A DNA stretch of 64,000 nt, taken from positions 929,777-993,776 of the forward strand of contig VXAY01006167.1 of assembly GCA_013399855.1 (NCBI GenBank), given 5' to 3'. The notes under the pieces are model-generated. The model saw only the letters and a program-made list of their open reading frames with translations, was not told the origin of the DNA and made no database searches. The position numbers and the translations under genes were made by a program. The stretch comes from Oxyruncus cristatus (taxonomy: Eukaryota > Chordata > Aves > Passeriformes > Cotingidae). Every line of letters begins with the position of its first letter. Position 1 is the stretch's first letter. This document shows positions 37,824 to 51,075 of the stretch, in pieces.

Positions 37824-40800
37824 TTGTATTCTTAAGAACTTGTGTTTTTTTCTTTGAATTTCTTTTAAATGACATACTGGATATTTTGAAACTTCTTGAA
37901 CACATGGATAATAAAGTTATGTCTGAATTCAAACCTAAGAAAATCATTTCCATAGAAAATTAAGGGAGAAATTTCTTATGCATGAAATTTAAACTGTAAT
38001 TCTAGCATTGTTTGGCCATGTTGCTGTAATATATTCACTGTAAAAACTAGAAGCTGTGTAAATAAGTGAGTGGCAGTTGCCCCAGGCAGAAATTTTTACT
38101 GATGCAATGAGATAAAAGTAATTAAGAAACATGTAGACTGATGGGTAATTAAATCCATGGGAAGCATTTTGTAACTAATTACTACGTTCTAATCACAGAT
38201 TGCTTTCTATTTGTCAAGGTAAGTGTGTATAATTACACAGTTCCCTTTTTCTTTCATCTAAAATCATCTCAGTTGGATGAGTATTTTTTTAAGCAGGCCC
38301 AGACCTCTTTGTTTTATTCCAAGGAAAAAAGAACTGACAGAAACTAAGTGGTGGTCACCTTATTGCCTGATCCAGGTGGCACGGTTGTCTGCACTTACCA
38401 TGGATGCTCTTTGCCGTGCTTGCATCGTGTCATACTCTGTGACACATTATTCTCATTGGTCTTGAAGTGTTCGTGTCCTGTTTAGATGCCTAATGACATT
38501 CTGATACACATTATTAGACTGAATTCAAACACCAACATTTAAGCATCCTAATTGCATGTCTTTGTCTCAGCTTTTCAAGTGCAAACATTTTAATACTTTA
38601 AATGGAGAGACTTCCCTTTGTTAAGAAGAGTGATATAGTTTAGACAACCCTTTGTTAGTGCTAAGGTAGCACTTACCTTTTTTTTTTTTAATGTGACATT
38701 TCAGTTTCTCTTTAAGTTGGTTTATGTCTTCAACCTGACAAGGTGTTTGAGCAAAATCTATACTTGATTTTGCCTTAGAACACAGGATTCCTCAGTGTGT
38801 CTTTCCTAAACTTACACTTCCCTTGACCTGAGACAAAAACCTGGAATAGAGAGGATATGAGAATTGTAGCCATCTTTTAAATTGCTGTTCAGTACACTAC
38901 CTTTTATTATAAAACCATAGCTTCATCTATAATCAGTTAACTTGGCATTTTCTCCTGCCTTGTTTACACCTTGAAAAATGACTGAAGTAGGTATTGTGAG
39001 TGAGTGTCGCTCTGTTGTGCCAGGGAATTGCCATGAATGTGCAGTAAGCTACTTCTGCTCTTCTCCAGTGGTGGTCAATACTGGATGTTTTGGGAACAGC
39101 GTAAGAAGTGAGGCAGCTCAAGGTCAGGCTTAGTTTAAGCCTAGCATAGCCTCACAGCTTCTTGGGCTCACCCATGCCAGAGATTGCAGGCTGCAAATAG
39201 TGTTTAATAACCTCTTCTTCCCTAAATTTTCTTATACTCTTATTACTGTTCCAGTGTCTGTAGCTGCCCATAGAAACAAGTTTCATGGTTTCTGTTATCA
39301 ATAATAATGCACCATTTGAGAACTTTTCTTTTTACTTAGGTGATAATTTTTTGTAATGAGAGATTCATTCCATTTTCTTGTGTCCACTTTATTACAGTCT
39401 TCTTTATGATAATTTTTATGAAAAAATGTCATCATGAAGTTCAGAATTTTGAAATACCAAGGATGTGTGAAGAGGCACAGCATTGGCTTTCCCTTAGCTT
39501 TGTATTCTTTCTTTATTCAGTGTTAACATTCTGCCAACTTCTTTTGATTGGTGTTAGTTAGTCAGATAATGCTTTCAAAAAAATATCTAGAGAAAAATTT
39601 ATCTCCCTTATCCAGGCTGTAGTACATAATTTTAAGCCCATTCTTTTCAGGGTTTCATTTAATTTTTTTTTTTATGTTGCGTTATTTTGTGTTTATCTGC
39701 ATAGGCTTCCTTTGTACTATTACTATTATTACCCCTTAATTCTCTATAGCATATGCAAGTTGTTGCTGTGAGTTTAGTTTTGAATTCTCATGGATAATTT
39801 TGTCATCACAAAGTTTTCTTCTGTTCCTATTCCACAGTTTTTCAGACTGCTTGCCCGTTGAACACACCAATCCTCATATAAACCTGGTAATTTCTTTCTA
39901 TTGTAAAATCTGGCAATTTATTCTCAACGGTTGCCTCCTGTCTGTAGCAAGGCAGTCCACGAGAGGCATCAGTCCCTTTATCTTGTGAGATACTACTTTC
40001 TCTAGTTTGTTCTCTAACTTTCTCACCAAGTTATTGGTGAAGGACATTTGAGAACAATTTGGAAATCCATATACACTGTTTTGTCTGTATGCTGACTGAA
40101 TTATGGAAAAAATATAATAAATGTGTGAATTCACACAGGCGTAAGAATTAACATTGACGTAAATACTAGTTGTCCTTGATGTGGCAGGGGTTTAGTTAAG
40201 AATGGAGATAGCAAAACAAAATGTAAGACTCACCTACATATGACATGCATTTTGGGGCTCAAATCTCTTGTGTTTTAAATTCTTCATAGTATTTTCAATA
40301 CTTAATTTTAAATTCTTATTTTAAACACTTAATAGATGCATTCTTTATGCAGAATGCTTTTGCAGCATATCAGTTATTAAAACAAGCCGTGGTGAAGCTT
40401 GGTAGGGCTTGCACTCTTGCATCAGGAATGGAAGAGTTAAATATCATTTATGTCCTTTAGTGTGATTTGATTTGCACCATACTAGGCTTAAACTTGAAAT
40501 TGTAGCTACTACAGAACTTTTTCTGGATTCTCTTTATCAACTTTGTATGTGTAATGAAAAACACTTTGTAGGACTTGTGACAGCTGAAATTTTGGAGCCT
40601 ATAAGTGTAACACAGTAGCTACTTCCATGGTTGAACAGCTACTGACCTGATCTTGGAAAATGTGAAGTTGATTTAAGGGGAAAGAAGCCCTAAAATGTAC
40701 AGGCAAAATGTTTTTACTTTCGAAGCTAACAAAAGCTTGCAGTGAGCTCCAGGAGGCAACTTCAGTCTCCTCCCACACCTGGCCATTTGTACTGGTTCCT

Positions 40801-41117
40801 GTACTGACCACTCTCTTAAGATGATGCACTCTGTCACTGCTCTGTGAACATCTGGAGAGCTAGTCCAGATTAAAAATAGCCTTATGAGGATGCGGAGAAG
40901 TTAGGTTTAGTCATTGTTAGCCAATTATTTTCTTTATCCTTTTCACTGCAGAATGGAAGAGAAATAGGTGGCTGAAGAAAAGTTGTGGCTATTTAAGATG
41001 CCATGCTACTCTTTTTTCGTTTGTTTTTGTCATTTTTGTTTCCCTGAATACATCTTTTTGTTCTCTCTAAGGATCCTCATCTGTAGCAGTTTTCGTTGGT
41101 CAGTGTCAGAAATAATA

Positions 41118-41176
41118 AGAAAGGGAGGTGGGGGAGGAGGAAAAAGAGGAAAAAAAAAAGGGGGGGAAAAAAAAAG
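41118..41176. repeat. Polypurine tract with A-G-A mirror repeat
   Basis: A nearly pure purine run (one T at 41129) ends in A10 (41150-41159), G7 (41160-41166), A9 (41167-41175), a mirror-symmetric arrangement of the kind that can form triplex (H-) DNA. The G-runs upstream also allow four-stranded folding. Confidence 0.85.
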
Positions 41177-42074
41177 CTTGACTCCTCAGCTTGCTGTTTG
41201 GTTTTGTGCAAAGGTAAGGTAGGGGACATAACCATGCACCAGATAGGAGAGTAGGACCACCGTAGATCCAATATAGATCTTTTGACGTTTCTCGTAGGAT
41301 GAGACCCTTAGAAGCAAAACAAGGACTTGGAAGAAGCAGAACAGACTTGGCAGGTCAAGTAGACTTGATTGTCAGGCTTTGTCTGCAAAGCAGTGCTGGT
41401 GTTTGATGAAGAGGTGTCTACTGAGAGCTGCCTTTAGGCTGCAGCAGCACTGAAACTGATGTCTCATAACTTCATATATATCATATAAAGGTGGCTTTGA
41501 AGGGAGGGGTGAAGGAAAAATATCTCATGAAGTAGCTGCTCAAGACAGATGTGTCTTCTGAGAACTTTCATGAATATGCTTTTCATCTCCAGTATCTGAA
41601 CTGGTGACGTAAGAGTGCAATTTCTAGAAAAGATGCATTGGGTTGATGTTTACGGAGTACCTGGCACTGATTAGGCTCATATGCGTTAGTTAGAACTAAT
41701 TATGGTAAGCAGAAAACTTATCTACCGACTTTTTAGTTATAGAAACAGAAATGAGAGGAAGAGCTTTCTTTCAGAAAATCACTTTTATTTTCTCATTCCT
41801 AAAATACATTAATTATTTGAAGTAAAAAGCATATCTCCATTGGGTGACACAGCCATGAAGTGTTTTCAGTTTAAAAGAGAGCTAATTAAGTGCTCTTCAT
41901 AGCATAAGATGAATGTTATTTATTTGCTGAGATCACTCAGATATCAACAAATAACGTTAGTATCACAGAGTGTGATGTGACTCTTTTAAAGAACCATTTT
42001 AAAAGAAATTAAAGATGACCAGACTACAGGCACAGCTGCAGCAAAAGCACAAACAATCTAACTTGAAATAAACC

Positions 42075-42098
42075 TTTTTTTTTTTTTCTTTTTTTTTT
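42075..42098. repeat. T-rich run (T13 C T10)
   Basis: Poly-T interrupted by a single C. Confidence 0.95.
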
Positions 42099-44672
42099 GG
42101 CATTACTTTAACTTCAGGTTACCATTATATTTGTCAAGATTCTCTAATAGGTTTCTGCTGAGTTCTTTTCCTATAAATAAGTGCCTGGGGTGACTGCTGC
42201 AAGCCAGCTCATTTGGACATGTCCTAGGAAAAACAGTAATGCAGGATGTTTGCACTAGTTTGTGTTATTTCTTTAAATTAGCCCTTTGTTTAGAACTTCA
42301 TACAGGCAGTAAATTGGTGATACGTAAGCCATCAGAAATCTTTCAGGGTTTTAGTAGCCTCTAAATTGGCTTGTATTCAAGTTACTCCTGAATCTGAGAT
42401 GAAACGCATTATTGCCGTTACATGGAATCAGCCGGTCTCTCCTATTTCATGTATCTGACAGCAAAAAATTAGTCCAGTAGTTACAGCTATAGTGAAGTTG
42501 TTTATATCTTCTCCCACTGACTTAAACAATGCTAATTTCCTCATCTTGACTTTTGTGAACTTACATAGAAATAACAGTGGTTTCATTTATGTTATGAGAT
42601 TGGAATATGCATCTTAAGTAATAACATTGGATCAGAAACTAGTGAGTGGTGGCCCTGAAGATCAGATGCTTAAGTAAATTACCAGGTATTGATAATTTAA
42701 GATGAACTCCACGGAACATTAGTAGAATTCCTTTTGGTGTAGAAACAGTTTCAACCATTCTTTCAATGTATTTATTCCCTAGATAGATGAGTTCAGTCCT
42801 TATAAGTCATGTAAAATTACTGTTCTGTAGCAAGGTTTCTTTGGAACCTTTGTGCTTTGTTTTATTTTCACAATGCTGGTGTCTTGCACTGCCAGTGCAC
42901 TTCTATTTGTTAGGGTATATCTTTATCAGGAAACACAGCTTTCGAACAAAAACATGTATCATTTTGTTTCTCTTTGTAGTTTAAGGTGGGCTAAATAACA
43001 AGATGCTTGTGTCAAGTTTTTTTTTCTGACAGATGTTTAGGTGGTCCTGTATCTTCCTGTTCTTTCTCTAAAATAATTGGAACTGCAAAACATTCTTTAC
43101 TGGCAGTCTGCACCTTGGCTAATTGGTGCTGAGGATGTCACTAGTCAGGTCTGAGGACCTCCTGCTGCTCGTTTCCCAAGTTACAAATCAGAATTAGCTG
43201 CTGACAGCCAGCCAAATAACTTCAGCAAATACTTAGGACAATGGGCACTGAAAGGCACCAAGTCTGTGAAGTAAGTTAGTGGTTTATAGACACTGAAGCA
43301 TTCCTGAGGATCTCTTAAGCTGAGCCACATGGTGCTTAGCTAGGAAGTTGATTGATGGTTTTACAAAGAAAAAAATGTTTATGAAAGAATGCTTTTCTTA
43401 CAGATTATCCTGCATTAATATATATCTGATGTGCCTGGCAATGTTTCAGCAACTGGATGTTAGCCAAGCCTTGACACTTCTGCAAGACACAATGCAGTTT
43501 GTCTAGCAGCACAGGGCTTTTTGTTTTATGATCCTGTTTCTAATGAGGCAGACACTTTCATATGAATTATCCTTCTCTAAGTCGGTCATTACTTTTACAT
43601 TGTGATCCTTACATGTTCAATTGTTTATCCAGGCTAAAGTGGAGTCTATTTCTGCAAATTTTTGCTTCTTGTACAGAATTTCGGTCTGACTGGATCGTTC
43701 TGTTTCAGTGATTGGATTAAACAAAAAAGATCCCAGAATCTCTTGTGAAGTTGAAAGAAAAATTAAAATCTGCGTACAAAGTGTACTAGCAAGGTTCCCT
43801 GTTCATATATGCTGAAAATAAGCTCAGATCTGTTTAAATGCCTTTGTAAAAATCAGTGTTCAAGGATATCGATGGGATCTGGGAGACTGAATCCATTTGT
43901 ACATCCGTCTGTAGTAATTTCAGGATATTTGAGAAAAGTTTGGGATTAAGGGTCTTTAATGAGCTTATTTACAAGTGAATTTCTTTTGTGCGATTTGTGC
44001 TGTTAATTTTGTGTATTTTTTGTGCTCTTTTATAGAAGGGAAGAAGGCATTAATGTGCAGCGGGGAGAATTATTAAATCCTTCCTCTCAATCTGGGAGAG
44101 CAGTAAAATTTATTCTGAAACTGTGGCACAGAAATTGCTTATGCTATGAGTCCCTTACGTTGAATTTATAATTAAGGCCTGGAACAAATAAATTATTTTA
44201 CTTTGAATTTTGACTTACCTCCAGCCTCCATAACGTCACTAGTGAATGATTTTTTTTTTAAGCCAAAAAATCTTGTTGTATGACTCAAAATGATTGAAAA
44301 GATATGTGTGCTTTCTTTTTCTTTTATGAGAGAAGCCTTAACAAACCATCATTGAGGCTGAATTATTTCTCATTACTAGCAGAGAGTGGTTCATTTAAAT
44401 TGCATTTAAGGTCATCGACAGGGCAGGTTGAAGGGGAGGAAAGAGAGGAGATATGCATTGTGGTTAAATGTGTTGGAACAGACCTGCAAAATAAAATAGA
44501 GACTGTCAGATAGTCTCAATATTTGTTCTGTCATGCATAGAAACATACACAGAGAGAATATGCAGAAAAACTATTGCTCCAGTGGCTTGCATTCAAGCAT
44601 ATGGTATGATGAATTGCTTGGAGCCCTAGTGATAAAGGATATTAACAGGCTGAAGATAGCAAATCATTTCAC

Positions 44673-44701
44673 TGTCTCATACTATTGATTAGTATGGGAC
44701 A
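44673..44701. repeat. 12-bp inverted repeat with one mismatch, 5-nt loop
   Basis: TGTCTCATACTA, loop TTGAT, TAGTATGGGACA. The single mismatch would be a G-T wobble in RNA. The arms do not extend. Confidence 0.9.
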
Positions 44702-47029
44702 ATTTCACTATTGTAATGTATTTCTCTTTAGGTTTAAGTAGAGGTAAAGTACTTGGACAAGTAACAGTAATTATGAGTTGCAAATTCTTGTGAATCTGTA
44801 CTTTTATTTATGCAATGCTGTGATATTTATTTGAAGATCAGCTTTTGTGTGATGTGATAAAGCCTAAAGTTTGGTTCCCTGCGATGCTGATAGACTTCAC
44901 CGTATGAACCCCACTTCTTTTCCTTATGGAGCCTGTGATATCCCAGCCTGGTGGCTGCACCCTAATAAACTGAGTAGTGGTAGAGTCCTGCCTGCCTTCT
45001 CTTAAAACGGGACACGTGTTTGGGGAATGCTTCTTCAGCTGGTTACTGTTGTTCATGAAACTTGTGGGAACTTAACTGTTGTTGAGAATTCTACTTTTCT
45101 GTTAAATTTGGTAGAAATTGGTCAGTGGATTCAGAAGTTACTGGGATAGAATGATACATGCACAGCATGATCATGGAAGCCTTGTTTTCTTAGGTATCCT
45201 GATTAAAGCTACGCTTCTTAAATACAAGCTTAAGGAATCTGAGTCCACATTGGAGACTTGAGTTCCAGTTATTTGGATCCAGTAACTCAATTTTTAGTAA
45301 AAGCAAAATAGAAGTTGTTTTAGAAAATAGGAGCTCAACATTGTCTATTCTTCTGTATTCCTACAAACTGATATGATTGATTTAAAGTAATATTTCATAA
45401 GTAAGAGTGGCATCAAAACTCTTGTTGGAATAGTAACTTTAAACCTAAACAAATGAGGGAAACCTTCACTGTACTCCCAAGATGGCTGGATATTTTTGTT
45501 CAACTGGAGGAAAGGAATGTATTTCTTTTGAAAATTTTCTTTTAAGAGGTTTCAGTTTATTTTTCTGTGCCAATCTGTAGTTAATACTCTGTGGTGTTAT
45601 TTAACCCAATCAGTTTTGCTCATTTCTCTCTGTGTTCAAGTGTTTGCACTCATTCTTAAAAGGCTTCTTTCCCATGGCTGAGCCTCAAACAGTATCTGAG
45701 CTGAGATACTGCACGTATGTCAAGGGTTTCTCTGTAGGTTCCAGGGAAGTGTTTTCATCCTGTGCATCACTTTGGGCTTTATGCTTTCATGTTTCACTGC
45801 GTTCTTTGTCTGTATTTAGAATTTATTGCATCCTTTTAATTTTTCTTCAAGGCTAAAGGTTGAAATAGGTAATTGCTTTCTGTATTTTACTACACAGTGG
45901 AGATAGGAGAGAGGAAATACTAGAAAGAATCTTTTGTAAAACATGGTAAACTCAATAATTCCCATCTCTATCAACGAACTGTTCCAGTTCACAGAAAAAA
46001 AAAGTAAAGGTATTTAACATGCTCGAAGCTGCAGTGAAATTGTTGTCATTGTTGCAAAGGGACAAAAACATGTGTTATGCTACAACTTAAGAGTTACTAT
46101 AAACCCTTTATTAGATTATTTAGAAATTACAGCACATGACCTAGGGCTAAAGCTCATGCTGTTAAAATGGAATTATTGACCGTGAAGATGTGTTATGTCA
46201 GAAATTACATTTCTCCCATTTTTAAACAGACTAAGAACAGACCTTTCATTAGGTTTCTACTTGTTTCTAGCATTGCTAAAGCTTGTTCCATACGTAGAAG
46301 TGACAAATGATGTATGCACATGCAGCATATTTCTTCTGCAGCAGGGCAGAGTATATTATAGTAGACATTTTTATTTTTTTAATTATGCTTTGGGTTGGAT
46401 ATTTGATTGCTTTGTAGTGCATTGTCTGTATTTTATTTCTTTATCCAACTTAGTGATATGCATTTGGCATTTCTAGTAAAAGTATTCTACGAAATATTCC
46501 ATCTATCACTATCAGAAAATATGAACATAAGCAAAAAAGTACTCAGTTATCTGCTGGATCGTATTTCTTTCAGAAAAAAAGAGCAACATTTTTGAATAGC
46601 ATTTGGGTTTGATTTGGGATTGCTCTAGAAAGTTTGGGTTGGAATTCATCTTCAGGGCTCAAAGGGTTCTGAAAGAAAATGGTTCTTGATGTTCCTCTAA
46701 AGATAATGTATTTGTGGAATTCTGAAGCCACATATCAGTTGTAGATTTCTATGGCTTGATTGCAATCCTGCTATTAAGTGTATTAACCTTTGATATGCTG
46801 TGCTAATATTATTGTAAGTGTCGAAAGGATGAATACTGTACATTTTAATACGGCTTCTTAGGCATGCCCATGCTGACTGGCAGAACTGATGTTGCCTGGA
46901 AGAATTTTTCTCCAAAGTAATTTTTCCATGCCCCTTGAAACTTCTGCTAAGCAGTGATCATTGCAGCAAGAGTACCACCCTAGACACGCTGCACCACTCA
47001 CCATAACCGCTGGGATGTTTTTCATGTTC

Positions 47030-47080
47030 CTGTCCCGGCGACGTGTCCCCGGAGCACGTGTGAACGAAACCACAGTCAGG
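47030..47080. promoter_or_regulatory. CpG cluster with palindromic E-box CACGTG
   Basis: GTCCCGGCGACGTGTCCCCG followed by GAGCACGTGTGAACG packs about six CpGs into 50 bases of an otherwise CpG-poor intron, with CACGTG at 47055-47060. It may be a small bHLH-binding element; function is inferred only from sequence. Confidence 0.35.
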
Positions 47081-47279
47081 CTCTGGAACGTGGCCTTCCC
47101 TCCCTGCTCTTCCTCTTTCTAAAATCAAATGTACATTCTCTCCATAGTCACCTATAAACTGGTGCTCTGAAATGCCCGTTGTGGGGTTGGGGGAATAGTC
47201 TAAAACCGTGAAATGATGGAAACAACTCCTGATGGAAAAGCCGTCTTGGGAAACAAACGAACAAGTAACAGCAGCATGA

Positions 47280-47480
47280 TTCCTCAGCCATTAAAGCTAC
47301 CATGCAGAGAAGTAGTATTTAAATGCTATTACCTGGTTTGAAGGGAAATGTGATCTCCTAGTGTTAGGGATAACTCATTAGTGAGTTATTTTTTTAATCA
47401 AGATTTCCCTAATGATGGGTTTCTAACAGTTAATGCAGCTGAGCAGCTGTTGTAAGATTTGTGAAGTTGGATACCTTTGC
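47280..47480. promoter_or_regulatory. Candidate conserved noncoding element with short hairpin
   Basis: Unique block with tatttaaatgctattacc, tttccctaatgatgggtt, cagttaatgcagctgagc and a perfect 8-bp inverted repeat (ATAACTCA ttag TGAGTTAT, 47370-47389). Several TAAT cores and an E-box-like CAGCTG occur within 100 bases. Confidence 0.32.
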
Positions 47481-48259
47481 AATTTTTTTCCTCAACTTAC
47501 ATTGCTGGGTTGTGTCTTTCAGAGCTAAATATAACCTGAAAAGGTGTTGGTAATAGCTATAAGGAACAGACTTCAGAAAATTTTAAATCGAGACAAAGGT
47601 AAACTTGTATAACACTTGTAGACTTTCACCAAAGTTTAAAGAAAAATTATACAACAAACAGTGATATATATTCTTAGATTATTTCAATAATAGTTTTAAG
47701 GGGTTTTTTTCCCCTAGTGTCATCTGTCTGGTGGGTTTTTTATTAGATGGAATAATAAACTTTTTCTGAGTGACTAGGCTCTTGTTTGAATTCTATTGTT
47801 TAAAAGATTCAGTAATTTCACTCTGAATATTCTTTTGTGAAAGATTCGTGGATAGAAGCTCATTTCTCTTAATTTAGATTTAATTCATATTCCTATGTTG
47901 CCATATAGTAAGTTAATCAAAAGGTAAATTATTGTTTAGAATGAGACCTTTATTGGCATTAATCTGTATGAGAAAAATGCATTAATATCCTCCAAAACCC
48001 ATGAATGATTTCACTTTGACCTCCCTGTGGACATCTCCAACAGATTTTAATTGCATTCTGCTGATGATATATTTTAGTGGTCTATCACTGAATGCTTAAA
48101 ATAAATTTAGATTAAGGTGATTACACAGCAAAGAGACTTTGACTTCTCTGTGAGAATAATGTGGATATAATTAAACAACTTCATGATTCAGAATTGGAGA
48201 AGTTATATTACTAGTGCAATGCAAACATCCTGCTTTTTGGTCAAGTTGACCCATTTAAA

Positions 48260-48283
48260 GTTGCAGTTACAGTTGCAGTTACA
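48260..48283. repeat. 12-bp tandem duplication
   Basis: GTTGCAGTTACA occurs twice in succession. Confidence 0.9.
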
Positions 48284-49559
48284 TTCATTTGAGAAAATAT
48301 TTTAAGAAATGCTGAACATTAAAAGAGGGGTTTGACAGAAATCATGGGATTATGTTGTTATTTCTATCTGTAGACTTTCTAATTTGTAATATATATTTTC
48401 CTGACTGTTGTTTTTCTCATTAAAAGAAAAAGATAACATCACCTTGGTTTTGTTACTTAGTGACTTGCTGTAGAACTGTTTTAGCGTATAGTCAGGTGCA
48501 GCAATAAGTTGACAGACGGATAGATACAGGCCCTAAGGAATGAATGGTGTTTTCTGTGCTTCAGATAAGGATTATCATCCTTGGAAATGGTATTTACCCC
48601 TCTATGTTGTTGGCTTATGGAATTGGAATCCCCTAAGTGCATTCTGTGTTTAGCTGACCACCTTGCCCTCGCAGATGCTGACTCTTTTCCCTGCTTTCTT
48701 TTTTTCTATGATACATCAGTTTGACAGATCCTTGAGCTATTTTCATATTTTATACAAAAACCAGTTACAATTAAAATCAGTCTTTTCCTTAGAATGCAGT
48801 ACTTCAATGTAAAATGAAGGTGATATATAGAAGAATTACTGAAAAACAAAGCAAAGCAGGCCTTTTTTATTCAAGTATTTCTGTATTTTGTATTGCCATT
48901 TGTGGTTTCCATTATCATGTCTTGGCTCATAGCTTAGGATGCAACAAAGCATTTGACACTGCTATATTTGTCCCTTACAATAGTACTTTCTTCAGAATTC
49001 TAGGGGAGTTTTTTTTGATTAGAATATGAAACATTCTAAAAGACAGCTCCCCTAATCCTGGGATATGTAGCAGAACAGAGATTATTTATTCATTCTTGTT
49101 AGCTTTTTAGTTAAAGGGAGACAGAAGCTATCTTCTTTCTTTGATTACACTTTAAAATGTCAACATTTTACTGTAACCCAAATTCCTTCCAACTAATTTT
49201 CAGCTAATTTTTAAAATGTCATCTGTAAATACCCAAAACATGATTTCTTTCTATTCTTGCTGTTCGTCTATTTAAAAAAAAAGGAAAAAGAAAAAAGAAA
49301 AAAAGATTGAATGAAGGTGGACTATAGGATCCAAATCTTGAAAATGCAAGAAATTTGGGCTCGGAATGCTTTATGGAGGATGAATTCCCATGTCAACTAC
49401 CTCTAACACACCCTGGTAGCTTGTGTGCAAGCTCCTCTTCTAGAATTTTAAAGTTATTCTGTTTCTGTAGAACATTATGTGGTAATACACTCAGATTCGG
49501 AGGGTTATTTAGTTTGGCTACAGACATTTTTAATGACTGAAACTCGGTATGCCACGTTA

Positions 49560-49735
49560 CTTCCCAAGAATTAATCAGTTTCCACGAAAACATGTTGTTT
49601 AAATTAATCCAAACTCATTAGCACTACAGAGATGGATACTCAGTAAAAAGCCTTCCATTAATTAGCACTGCATCCTGTAATATGCCTACAGCTCATGACC
49701 ATTTCCTTGAATTCGTGCAGCGTGTGACCTTTTGC
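49560..49735. promoter_or_regulatory. Candidate conserved noncoding element
   Basis: Repeated homeodomain-type words (agaattaatcag, aaattaatccaaactcatta, ccattaattagcactgc) in clean sequence, then cagcgtgtgacc. TAATCC is a bicoid/OTX-class core. The call rests on texture only. Confidence 0.32.
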
Positions 49736-50799
49736 ATCTGATACTTCATCTACAGCAGAACGATACCCCATGTTTTGGGTTTAAAACAGCAAGCGTATGT
49801 TATAATGAGTGGCATGTTACTCTCTTTTTCCCAGTGAATTCCAAAGTTATAAACAAGATTTCTTGTATGCCTCATTTTGAATTCAGAGCTCAATGCAGGT
49901 TTTTCTTATGTGTTTTGACAATAGGCGTAGAAATAACAAATTTTATTTCTTCGGTTTTTAAGCGTATGGAAATTTTGCTCTTTCTCTTTTCAGTAGCTAA
50001 AGAGTATTTCTGCAGGGTGTTGGACTGACCCTTCTGGTGGAGGGTCAAATATTCTCTATCTGCTTGTAGTACCAGAACAACATGAGCATGTCAATAGTTC
50101 ACAAAGTGTATTTGTGAGGCATACAGCAGAGAACAATAATTCCACACTTCAGGGACCTGCATATCTGTATGCTGTGTACAGGGGTGCTGAACAATTCCAA
50201 ACTCATGCCTGTGTTTTCTAAAATAGCTTTCCCTTGTGTTTAAGTCTCTTTTTGCAAATCCATTCCCTATGGTCACCCAGTCCTTTATGCTTTACTTTCT
50301 TGATGCAGGTACCATTGCCTATCATTAACTTGCTCCTTGAATAATGTTCTTGGTTCAGCAAAGATCTAATTAATATCAAGCAGTTATGTCCCTGATCATT
50401 AATACACATAAGACTTTTATTCTGTTAATTCGGGCAGTAGATGTCCATAGTCTGTGAAAACCAACTGAATTCTTGTAGGATGTCTGTATAGGGAATGGCA
50501 GAGTTTAGTTTTATCTCCTTTCAGCCGCAAGCATGTTGATTAAGGGCAATTTTTTAAAAATTTATTTTATTTTTTCACTTGTGCAAGAGCTAATGTTCAA
50601 AACAGGCCGTTGTGTAGATAAAATGCATGTCTGGAAATAGGAGGGTCATAGGCAGATGACCAATAGAAAAAGCACAGACTTCTCTCTTAAAGAACAACTT
50701 CCTCAACCTGAAAAATAGGAGCAACTCATGAAATTCAACTGGTTTTCTGCCTCCTTTTAAAAAAAAAATCCTTTCCTCCCTTTTCTCTTCAAACTGGCT

Positions 50800-51075
50800 A
50801 CAAACCCCAATTTATCATCGTGATGTATGGTATCATTAATCCTCCTTGAAAGCAAGAGGCATAATGCTGCAGTGTTGGCACTGAGCAAACTTCTGCGGCC
50901 TGACTGTCTTCACGCCCTTTTGAGCCTCTCTTGTTCTAGCAGAATGAAGCTGGGCTCATAATAACTTTAGCTATCATGCTGTTTGCAGCAGCAAGTGACC
51001 TATTATACTGTTCCCTTTCCTTCCCCTCCTTCCTCTCTCCCCTTTGCTAACGTGCTGTAGCTACAAAACGAGCGA
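50800..51075. promoter_or_regulatory. Candidate conserved noncoding element
   Basis: Clean block with tttatcatcgtgatgtatgg, atcattaatcctccttg, gcataatgctgcag, ctcataataactttagc and tttgcagcagcaagtgacc. It is mixed in composition and free of repeats until the pyrimidine run at about 51010. Confidence 0.33.
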
